From Alphaproteobacteria bacterium (GTDB lineage: Bacteria > Pseudomonadota > Alphaproteobacteria > Rhodobacterales > Rhodobacteraceae), in NCBI GenBank assembly GCA_024277955.1, contig JAJRUE010000141.1, positions 1 to 23,695 on the forward strand: DNA of 23,695 bases, read 5' to 3'. Positions within the stretch are counted from its first letter, which is position 1, and the number at the start of each line of letters is the position of its first letter. The notes beneath the pieces are model-generated. The model was not told where the DNA came from. It saw only the letters and a list, made by a program, of their open reading frames with translations, and did no database searches. This document shows, piece after piece, positions 5,679 to 11,945 of the stretch. A program made the position numbers and the translations under genes.

Positions 5679-8339
5679 ATGGAACTGTTCTTTCTCCTGG
5701 TCCTGATCGTCATCATGGCCGCATCGCTGGGCTCGGGCTTTCCGGTGGCCTTTGCGCTGCCGGGCGCGGCGATCCTGACGATCCTGCTGGCCGGCGCCTC
5801 GGGCTATATCTTTGCCGGCGATACCGGCGCCTATTTCCACTCGGGCGACGCCTGGCAATGGCTGTCGGCAGGGGTCACCAACCTGCGAAGCGTCTACTGG
5901 GTGCCAGAACGCGACACGCTGATCGCGGTGCCGCTGTTCATCTTCATGGGCATCATGCTGCAAAAGTCCAAGATCGCCGAAGACCTGCTGGTGACCATGG
6001 CGCAGCTGTTCGGCCCGGTGCCGGGGGGCCTGGGCATTTCGGTGGTGTTCGTGGGCGCGCTGCTGGCCGCCACCACCGGCATCGTCGGCGCGACCGTCGT
6101 CGCCATGGGGCTGATCAGCCTGCCGGCGATGATGCGGTCGAACTATTCCACCCCGCTGGCCACCGGCACCATCGCCGCCTCGGGCACGCTGGGGCAGATC
6201 ATCCCGCCCTCGATCGTGCTGATCATCCTGGCGGACCAGCTGGCCTCGGCCACCGACCAGGCGGGCGTGCTGCGCACCAACCTCTACAAGGCCGCCACCG
6301 GCGAGATTTCGATGCCGTCGGTGTTCGATGTCGGGTCCACCTCGGCGGGCGAAATGTTCCTGGGCGCGCTGGTGCCGGGCTTGGTGCTGGTCGGGCTCTA
6401 CATGGCCTATATCCTGATCTTCGCCATCGTGCGCCCATCCGCGGCGCCGGCGGTGCATTACGAAGGCAAATACGGCGCCGAGTTCTGGAAGCGCGTGGCG
6501 CTGACCCTGGTGCCGCCGCTGACGCTGATCTTCCTGGTGCTGGGCTCGATCATCATGGGCGTCGCCACGGTGAACCAGGCCGGCGCGATCGGCGCGGCCG
6601 GGGCCACCGTGATGGCCGGCTACCGGCTGTTTGAAAGCGACAAGCGCCGCTACTGGCCGGCGATCCTGGGCATCGCTTCGGTGCTGCTGCTGGCCTATGT
6701 GGTCCAGACCTACCCGATGAACATCAAGCTGATCCGCACCGCCAGCGACCAGACCGGCATCTGGCTGGGCATCGCCGGCACGCTGGGGCTGATCACCTCG
6801 CTCGGCTGGAGCGGCATTCGCGTGCTGCGCATCGAAGGCACCATGCACAGCGTGATGCTGGACACCGCCAAGACCACATCGCTGGTCTTCGTGATCCTGA
6901 TGGGCGCGGCGATCCTGACCTCGGCGTTCCGCGCCTTTGGCGGCGAAGACCTGGTGCGCGAATTCCTGAACGGCCTGCCGGGCGGGTTCTGGTCCAAGTT
7001 CATCGTGGTGATGGGGGTGATCTTCATCCTCGGCTTCTTCCTCGATTTCATCGAAATCGCGGTGGTCGTGGTGCCGATCGTGGCGCCGATCCTGCTGGCC
7101 GACCCGTCGGCCAACGTCACCGCCGTCTGGCTGGGGGTGATGATCGGGCTGAACATCCAGACCTCGTTCCTGACCCCGCCCTTCGGGTTCGCGCTGTTCT
7201 ATTTGCGCGGCGTGGCGCCGGCGGTGGTCAAGACCATCCAGATCTACAAGGGCGTGATCCCGTTCATCCTTCTGCAACTGGTGGCGCTGGCCATCGTCGG
7301 GCTGACGCCCCCGCTGGTGAACTACCTGCCCAACCGGGTGAACTTCCTGTCCGACACCTCGCCACCGCCGCGCAACCCGCGCCTGCAATACTGCATGGAT
7401 CAGTATGTGGCCGACCAGTTCGCCGAGCGCGGCGAGGAGATCACCGCGGCAATCAAGGCGGCGCGCGCGCTGGACCTGTCCTTCCTGCCCAAATCCGTCG
7501 CCAAAAAGCTGACGGTCGCCTTTGAAAACGCCGATGCGGCGATCGCAGGGCTGGACGAGATCGCCAGAACCAGCGCCGCGGTCGAAGCGGCCAGCATCGA
7601 CTACCGGCCCAAGCTGACCGCCGAACGCTGGATCGAAAAGGACATCCGCAAGGCCGAAGAGGAACTCGCCGCGGTGGAACAGGCGCTGTCGAACACCCGC
7701 AGCGGCATCAGCCAGGCGCGCATCACCCGGCTGAAGTCCCGGGCCGAGGAACTGCGCGGCAAGATCGCCGGTCTCAAGACCGAGATCCCCACCGACTGGC
7801 CGCAGACCTACCAGGCCTTCCGGTCCCAGGTGCAGGCCGAAGACAAGGCCCGCAACAGCTATCGGCGCGCCGCCGACACGTCTTACGAAAACGTCGCCAA
7901 GTTCCTGGAGATCCTGAACGCCACGCCCGACTACCTGGCGCTGGAAAACGAGATCCAGGCGCTGCGCGAGGTGATCGAAACCTCGGACAACCCGAAAGAC
8001 GCCGAAGCGCGCATCAAGGCGGTGACCAAGCAGCTGTCGCGCATCGCCGGCGCCAAGGACGTGTCCAAGCCGCTGTCCAAGGTGCGCAAGATCATGCGCA
8101 AGAAGAAGCCCAAGCGCGACAAGGCGCTGGTCGAGTTCGAAAAGGCGCTGGCCGCCTACCAGGCCCAGAAAGCCTGGCGCGAAACCGCCGAAAACCAGCT
8201 TCGCCCGGGGCTGGAAACCTATCTGGACGCGATCCGCGGCAATCTCGGCGCCCGCCAGCAGCCGCGCCTGACCCGCGAACAGGCGCTCTACATGGCGTGG
8301 TGCAGCTCGGGCCACCGCGATATTTCGCTGAACTTCTGA
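5679..8339 (+). CDS. TRAP transporter large permease with long C-terminal coiled-coil tail
   Basis: The 886-residue protein begins with a DctM-type permease, the transport channel of the TRAP system in the inner membrane. Family motifs are seen in both halves: GTLGQIIPPSIV (about residues 170-180) and IQTSFLTPPFGFALFY (about 493-508). Between them is an insertion of about 75 residues (roughly 314-390) with additional hydrophobic stretches. The membrane part ends near residue 550. The remaining 330 residues are hydrophilic and mostly helical, rich in Glu/Lys/Ala/Leu heptad-like patterns (ERWIEKDIRKAEEELAAVEQ), with a strongly basic KIMRKKKPKRDK near 805-815. Typical DctM proteins are about 430 residues. 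The tail is in frame with normal codon use, so it is not a frameshift artefact. Its role is unknown. Confidence 0.9.
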   Translation: MELFFLLVLIVIMAASLGSGFPVAFALPGAAILTILLAGASGYIFAGDTGAYFHSGDAWQWLSAGVTNLRSVYWVPERDTLIAVPLFIFMGIMLQKSKIAEDLLVTMAQLFGPVPGGLGISVVFVGALLAATTGIVGATVVAMGLISLPAMMRSNYSTPLATGTIAASGTLGQIIPPSIVLIILADQLASATDQAGVLRTNLYKAATGEISMPSVFDVGSTSAGEMFLGALVPGLVLVGLYMAYILIFAIVRPSAAPAVHYEGKYGAEFWKRVALTLVPPLTLIFLVLGSIIMGVATVNQAGAIGAAGATVMAGYRLFESDKRRYWPAILGIASVLLLAYVVQTYPMNIKLIRTASDQTGIWLGIAGTLGLITSLGWSGIRVLRIEGTMHSVMLDTAKTTSLVFVILMGAAILTSAFRAFGGEDLVREFLNGLPGGFWSKFIVVMGVIFILGFFLDFIEIAVVVVPIVAPILLADPSANVTAVWLGVMIGLNIQTSFLTPPFGFALFYLRGVAPAVVKTIQIYKGVIPFILLQLVALAIVGLTPPLVNYLPNRVNFLSDTSPPPRNPRLQYCMDQYVADQFAERGEEITAAIKAARALDLSFLPKSVAKKLTVAFENADAAIAGLDEIARTSAAVEAASIDYRPKLTAERWIEKDIRKAEEELAAVEQALSNTRSGISQARITRLKSRAEELRGKIAGLKTEIPTDWPQTYQAFRSQVQAEDKARNSYRRAADTSYENVAKFLEILNATPDYLALENEIQALREVIETSDNPKDAEARIKAVTKQLSRIAGAKDVSKPLSKVRKIMRKKKPKRDKALVEFEKALAAYQAQKAWRETAENQLRPGLETYLDAIRGNLGARQQPRLTREQALYMAWCSSGHRDISLNF

Positions 8340-8358
8340 TCGGCGTCAGACCAGCACA

Positions 8359-8393
8359 AGGGGCGTCCCGTCTTCGGGGCGCCCCTGGCTTTT
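8359..8393 (+). terminator. Terminator of the TRAP operon
   Basis: The arms AGGGGCGTCCC (8359-8369) and GGGGCGCCCCT (8376-8386) pair with one T-G wobble around a GTCTTC loop, followed by GGCTTTT. It lies 19 bp after the large permease stop codon. Confidence 0.88.
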
Positions 8394-8622
8394 GCGCCCG
8401 TTGTCAGGCCCGCATTTCCGCCCCCGCCTGCCCGCGGCACCGATGTTTCGGCCACGGGCCGCGCGCCCGATCCCGGCCCGGATCCCGGCGCACCGCGCCG
8501 AGGCGGCTCAAGCGGCGCGGCCGTGGCCCGGATTTCACCATTCCTTGCCCGCCGGGGGCGAATTTTGAAACTTTGCCTCGTATCCGCCTGCCCCTGCGAC
8601 ATAAAATTCCCCCAATTGCCTG
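8394..8622 (+). other. Gene-free GC-rich spacer between TRAP and ilv operons
   Basis: No gene, RNA or repeat is recognisable here. Open frames encode only Arg/Pro/Ala-rich sequence without start signals. The DNA becomes more AT-balanced after about 8555, leading into the ilvB promoter. Confidence 0.6.
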
Positions 8623-8651
8623 TTGACCCTCCCGGCGGGCAGACCTAAAGT
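8623..8651 (+). promoter_or_regulatory. Predicted sigma-70 type promoter of the ilvBN operon
   Basis: TTGACC (8623-8628) and TAAAGT (8646-8651) are separated by exactly 17 bp and match the -35 and -10 consensus at 5/6 and 4/6 positions. Transcription would start near 8658, about 25 bases before the leader peptide start. Confidence 0.65.
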
Positions 8652-8682
8652 CCGCTTCGTGAAATGATCAGGAGCCCGGGCA

Positions 8683-8730
8683 GTGACCAGCCTTATCGTA
8701 ATCGTGGGAGTTTGGCGCATGGGCCGGTAA
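8683..8730 (+). CDS. ilvB leader peptide (attenuation peptide, 15 aa)
   Basis: This short gene starts with GTG at 8683, eight bases after AGGAG (8670-8674), and encodes MTSLIVIVGVWRMGR followed by TAA. Six of the seven residues at positions 4-10 are Leu, Ile or Val, the end products of the pathway encoded downstream. This composition is the hallmark of a transcription-attenuation leader: when charged Leu-, Ile- or Val-tRNA is scarce, the ribosome stalls on these codons. The last codons overlap the 5' arm of the antiterminator hairpin (8714-8723). A ribosome reaching the stop codon would therefore block that hairpin. No independent peptide function is expected. Confidence 0.85.
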   Translation: MTSLIVIVGVWRMGR

Positions 8731-8782
8731 CGGCAACCATCACGGTACCCCATGCGCCCCCGAGATTTCCGGGGGCTTTTTT
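8714..8782 (+). promoter_or_regulatory. ilvB transcription attenuator (antiterminator plus terminator)
   Basis: Antiterminator: GGCGCATGGG (8714-8723) pairs perfectly with CCCATGCGCC (8749-8758). Terminator: GCCCCCG (8756-8762) pairs with CGGGGGC (8770-8776) around AGATTTC, followed by six T (8777-8782). The two structures share 8756-8758, so they should exclude each other. A ribosome stalled on the Leu/Ile/Val codons leaves 8714-8723 free and favours the antiterminator. A ribosome reaching the stop at 8728-8730 covers that arm and lets the terminator form. The ilvB start lies 48 bp beyond the T-run. Confidence 0.85.
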
Positions 8783-8830
8783 ATGGCCCCGGTTCCGGCC
8801 AGGGCCGCGAAGAGTGAGACGGAGAAAAAC

Positions 8831-10585
8831 ATGGCACGTCAGATGACAGGTGCGAAAATGGTGGTCCAGGCGCTGAAGGACCAGGGCGTGGACACGGTGT
8901 TCGGCTATCCGGGCGGCGCCGTGCTGCCGATCTATGATGAAATTTTCCTGCAGAACGACATTCGCCATGTGCTGGTGCGCCACGAACAGGGCGCGGTGCA
9001 TGCCGCCGAAGGCTATGCGCGCTCGACCGGCAAGCCGGGCGTGGTGCTGGTCACCTCGGGGCCCGGCGCCACCAACGCAGTCACCGGGCTGACGGATGCG
9101 CTGATGGATTCGATCCCCGTAGTGGTGCTGACCGGCCAGGTGCCCACCTTCATGATCGGCACCGACGGTTTCCAGGAAGCCGATACCGTCGGCATCACCC
9201 GGCCCTGCACCAAGCACAACTGGCTGGTCAAGGATACAGACCGCCTGTCCGAGGTCATCCACCAGGCCTTTCACGTCGCCACCGCCGGGCGGCCCGGCCC
9301 GGTGCTGGTGGACATCCCCAAGGACGTGCAATTCGCCTCGGGCGGCTACATCACCCCCAAACAGGCCGACAACCGCCACTACCAGCCGCGCGTCAAGGGC
9401 GACATGGACCAGATCAAGGCGCTGGTGGAAGCGATGGAAACCGCGCGCCGCCCGGTGTTCTACACCGGCGGCGGGGTGATCAATTCCGGCCCCCATGCCA
9501 GCCAGCTGCTGCGCGAACTGGTCGAAGCCACCGGCTTTCCGATCACCTCGACCCTGATGGGGCTGGGCGCCTACCCCGGTTCGGGCAAGAACTGGATCGG
9601 CATGCTGGGGATGCACGGGCTTTACGAAGCCAACATGGCGATGCACGACTGCGACCTGATGATCAACATCGGCGCGCGGTTCGACGACCGGATCACCGGG
9701 CTGATCTCGGCCTTTTCGCCGGGCTCGAAAAAGGCGCATGTGGATATCGACCCCAGCTCGATCAACAAGGTGGTCCATGTGGATTTCCCGATCATCGGCG
9801 ATGTTGCCCATGTGCTGGAAGACATCCTGCGCGTCTGGAAGTCGCGCGGGCGCAAGACCGACAAGGCCGGGCTGGCCAGCTGGTGGGAGATGATCGACGG
9901 CTGGCGCAAGAAGGACTGCCTGAGATTCACGAACTCGGACAAGCTGATCAAGCCGCAGCACGCGCTGAAACGGCTGGAAGCGCTGAGCCGCGACCACGAC
10001 CGCTACATCGCCACCGAGGTCGGCCAGCACCAGATGTGGGCGGCGCAATACCTGACCTTCGACGAACCCAACCGGCTGATGACCTCGGGCGGGCTGGGGA
10101 CGATGGGCTACGGCTTTCCGGCCTCGATCGGGGTGCAGATGGCGCACCCCGAGGCGCTGGTGATCAACGTCGCCGGCGACGCGAGCTGGCTGATGAACAT
10201 GCAGGAAATGGGCACCGCGGTACAGTACCGGCTGCCGGTCAAGCAGTTCATCCTGAACAACGAACGCCTGGGCATGGTGCGCCAGTGGCAGCAACTGCTG
10301 CACGGCGAACGCTATTCGCAAAGCTGGTCCGAAGCCCTGCCCGATTTTGTGAAACTGGCCGAAGCCTTTGGCGCCAAAGGCATTTTCTGCCAGGATCCGG
10401 CCGATCTGGACGACGCGATCCTGGAAATGATCAATCACGACGGTCCGGTGATCTTTGACTGCATCGTGGAAAAACACGAAAACTGTTTCCCGATGATCCC
10501 CTCGGGCAAGCCGCATAACGAAATGCTCCTGGGCGACGCCTCTACCGAAGGCGCGATCCAGGCCGGCGGCGCGGTTCTGGTTTAG
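8831..10585 (+). CDS. ilvB: Acetolactate synthase large (catalytic) subunit
   Basis: The 584-residue thiamine-diphosphate enzyme condenses pyruvate with pyruvate or 2-oxobutyrate. This is the first common step of valine, leucine and isoleucine synthesis in the cytoplasm. Visible features: the N-terminal FGYPGGAVLPIYDE block, the catalytic Glu52 in HEQGA, GPGATN, and the thiamine-diphosphate/Mg motif running from Gly449-Asp450 (GDASW) to Asn476-Asn477. The length is normal for the family. I chose ATG 8831 (MARQMTGAKMVVQ), preceded by GGAG. An in-frame ATG at 8783 directly follows the attenuator T-run and would add 16 atypical residues. Expression is probably controlled by the attenuator upstream. 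ilvN follows after 13 bp. Confidence 0.97.
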   Translation: MARQMTGAKMVVQALKDQGVDTVFGYPGGAVLPIYDEIFLQNDIRHVLVRHEQGAVHAAEGYARSTGKPGVVLVTSGPGATNAVTGLTDALMDSIPVVVLTGQVPTFMIGTDGFQEADTVGITRPCTKHNWLVKDTDRLSEVIHQAFHVATAGRPGPVLVDIPKDVQFASGGYITPKQADNRHYQPRVKGDMDQIKALVEAMETARRPVFYTGGGVINSGPHASQLLRELVEATGFPITSTLMGLGAYPGSGKNWIGMLGMHGLYEANMAMHDCDLMINIGARFDDRITGLISAFSPGSKKAHVDIDPSSINKVVHVDFPIIGDVAHVLEDILRVWKSRGRKTDKAGLASWWEMIDGWRKKDCLRFTNSDKLIKPQHALKRLEALSRDHDRYIATEVGQHQMWAAQYLTFDEPNRLMTSGGLGTMGYGFPASIGVQMAHPEALVINVAGDASWLMNMQEMGTAVQYRLPVKQFILNNERLGMVRQWQQLLHGERYSQSWSEALPDFVKLAEAFGAKGIFCQDPADLDDAILEMINHDGPVIFDCIVEKHENCFPMIPSGKPHNEMLLGDASTEGAIQAGGAVLV

Positions 10586-10598
10586 GAAAGGCTGACAA

Positions 10599-11162
10599 AT
10601 GTCTCCACTCAATATCAAAAAAGGCTCGACCAGCCATTCGGCCTACCAGCTTCGCGACCCCCATTCGGAACGCGAGGAACGCCATACGCTGGCGGTGGTC
10701 GTCGATAACGAAGCCGGGGTGCTGGCCCGCGTGATCGGGCTGTTTTCCGGGCGCGGCTACAATATCGAAAGCCTCACGGTCGCCGAGATCGACCACACCG
10801 GCCACCAGTCGCGCATCACCATCGTGACCAACGGCACGCCCGCCGTCATCGACCAGATCCAGGCGCAGCTGGGCCGGATCGTGCCGGTGCACGAGGTGCA
10901 TGACCTGACCGATGAAGGCCCGTCGGTCGAACGCGAACTGGCGCTGTTCAAGGTGGCCGGCACCGGCGACAAGCGGGTCGAAGCGCTGCGGCTGGCCGAT
11001 ATCTTTCGCGCCAATGTGGTCGATTCGACGCTGGACAGTTTCGTGTTCGAAATCACCGGCGCGTCCGACAAGATCGACGCTTTTGCCGAACTGATGCGCC
11101 CGCTGGGCCTGATCGAGGTCGCACGCACCGGGGTCGCGGCGCTGTCGCGCGGGGTGGCGTGA
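10599..11162 (+). CDS. ilvN: Acetolactate synthase small (regulatory) subunit
   Basis: The 187-residue regulatory partner of IlvB stimulates the catalytic subunit and confers feedback inhibition by valine. An N-terminal ACT domain spans about residues 27-105, starting RHTLAVVVDNEAGVLARVIG and including FSGRGYNIESLTV. The C-terminal ALS small-subunit domain (about 110-180) includes VERELALFKV. AGGAAAGG lies just before the ATG. The length is close to the long IlvH/IlvN form (about 160-190 residues) of other alphaproteobacteria. The gene overlaps the next gene by 4 bp, showing translational coupling. Confidence 0.96.
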   Translation: MSPLNIKKGSTSHSAYQLRDPHSEREERHTLAVVVDNEAGVLARVIGLFSGRGYNIESLTVAEIDHTGHQSRITIVTNGTPAVIDQIQAQLGRIVPVHEVHDLTDEGPSVERELALFKVAGTGDKRVEALRLADIFRANVVDSTLDSFVFEITGASDKIDAFAELMRPLGLIEVARTGVAALSRGVA

Positions 11163-11602
11163 AGACGTCGGTTTTCGCGTCCCTCGCCGGGGCGCTAGAC
11201 CCCTGGGCGATCTTCTGGGGCTGCATCGCCGCGCTCGGGCTGAGCGCGGTCGCAGGCGCGCTCATGGGCGCCGGGCTGATCACCGACATTTCGAACAACC
11301 CGGACGAGGCCGGCGCGCCAGACAGCCTGGACGACAGCGCGCTGGAACGGGCCATGCACCGGCCGATGGCGCTGCTGCAGATCACGGTCCTTTCGCTGCT
11401 GGCCACGGCGGTCGCAGGTGCGCTCACGGCGCGCCTTGCCCCCGGCGCGCCGATGCTGAACGCCGGCGCCGTGGGGGCGATCGGCACGGTGCTGTCGGTG
11501 CCGCTGGCGCGCGGCGCCCCGGCCCTGCCGCGCCCGCTGGTGATCTTCGGCATCCTGTCGACCCTGCCCGCAACCCTGCTGGGCGCCTGGATCGTCACCT
11601 GA
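11159..11602 (+). CDS. Small predicted membrane protein coupled to ilvN
   Basis: I do not recognise the family. The 147-residue protein starts with GTG inside the last codons of ilvN (GTGA overlap), so it is translated by coupling. Four hydrophobic segments are visible at about residues 17-41, 69-92, 98-116 and 125-146. A short acidic hydrophilic loop lies between the first two (about 43-66, TDISNNPDEAGAPDSLDDSA). No catalytic motif or signal peptide is apparent. Being third in the acetolactate synthase operon, it shares the attenuator, but that does not prove a role in branched-chain metabolism. A hairpin terminator follows directly. Coding is supported by GC-rich third positions and the operon spacing. 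Confidence 0.75.
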   Translation: MKTSVFASLAGALDPWAIFWGCIAALGLSAVAGALMGAGLITDISNNPDEAGAPDSLDDSALERAMHRPMALLQITVLSLLATAVAGALTARLAPGAPMLNAGAVGAIGTVLSVPLARGAPALPRPLVIFGILSTLPATLLGAWIVT

Positions 11603-11607
11603 GCGGT

Positions 11608-11632
11608 GCCGCCCTGCGGGCGGCCGGTCTTT
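11608..11632 (+). terminator. Terminator of the ilvB-ilvN-membrane protein operon
   Basis: Perfect stem GCCGCCC (11608-11614) / GGGCGGC (11618-11624) with a TGC loop. It is followed by CGGTCTTT and begins 5 bp after the stop codon. Confidence 0.65.
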
Positions 11633-11674
11633 CATCTGGCGTCGCGGGCCAGGCCCGCGCCGCGTGCCTCCGGC

Positions 11675-11737
11675 GGGGATATTTCCGGACAGAAGAAGAC
11701 GAGGGTTTTCTCCCTTCCTCTTGCCGAAAATACCTTC
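11675..11737. repeat. Inverted pair of a dispersed Rhodobacterales-type intergenic repeat
   Basis: The plus copy 11675-11698 begins GGGGATATTT and ends ACAGAAGAAG. An inverted copy lies at 11714-11737; read on the minus strand it begins GAAGGTATTTTCGG and matches at 17 of 24 positions by my count. A 15-bp spacer separates them, so the pair forms a long imperfect hairpin. A third copy lies at 19739-19762 with 21 of 24 matches to the first. Confidence 0.65.
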
Positions 11738-11792
11738 GGGGGTGAATGGGCCCGCAGGGCCCAGAGGGGGCAGACAGCCCCCTGGCGGACGC

Positions 11793-11819
11793 AAAAAAAC
11801 GGGGGCCAGAGGCCCCCGT
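11793..11819 (-). terminator. Terminator of nrdJ (minus strand)
   Basis: Read on the minus strand, ACGGGGGCC pairs with GGCCCCCGT around a TCT loop and is followed by a run of T (plus-strand A-run 11793-11799). It lies about 127 bp beyond the nrdJ stop codon. Confidence 0.85.
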
Positions 11820-11945
11820 GAGTTTCGCTGATCAGGCTCGTCGTTTATACCGCCCGATGTTTCTGCCTGCGGCCTGATCCGCGTCAAGGGCGAGCGCACC
11901 CGCCCCGGATACCTGCCCCCGGCCCTGGCCGGGGGCAGTATTTCG

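Larger units (their letters stand above)
11603..11945. other. 343-bp convergent intergenic region between the ilv operon and nrdJ
   Basis: There is no gene. It holds the ilv-operon terminator (11608-11632), a GCGGGCC/GGCCCGC hairpin (11644-11658), an inverted pair of a dispersed repeat (11675-11737), a GGGGGC/GCCCCC hairpin within 11761-11785, and the minus-strand terminator for nrdJ (11793-11819). Confidence 0.75.

Noticed and set aside
4680..8315. 1211-codon open frame on the minus strand opposite the TRAP permeases
   Set aside because: It encodes His/Arg/Gly/Gln-rich sequence without domains and runs exactly opposite well-recognised permease genes. In GC-rich DNA, strong codon bias leaves long antisense frames open.
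8783..8830. Start of ilvB at ATG 8783
   Set aside because: This ATG abuts the attenuator T-run and would add 16 residues not typical of the family; ATG 8831 has a proper ribosome binding site and the usual N-terminus.
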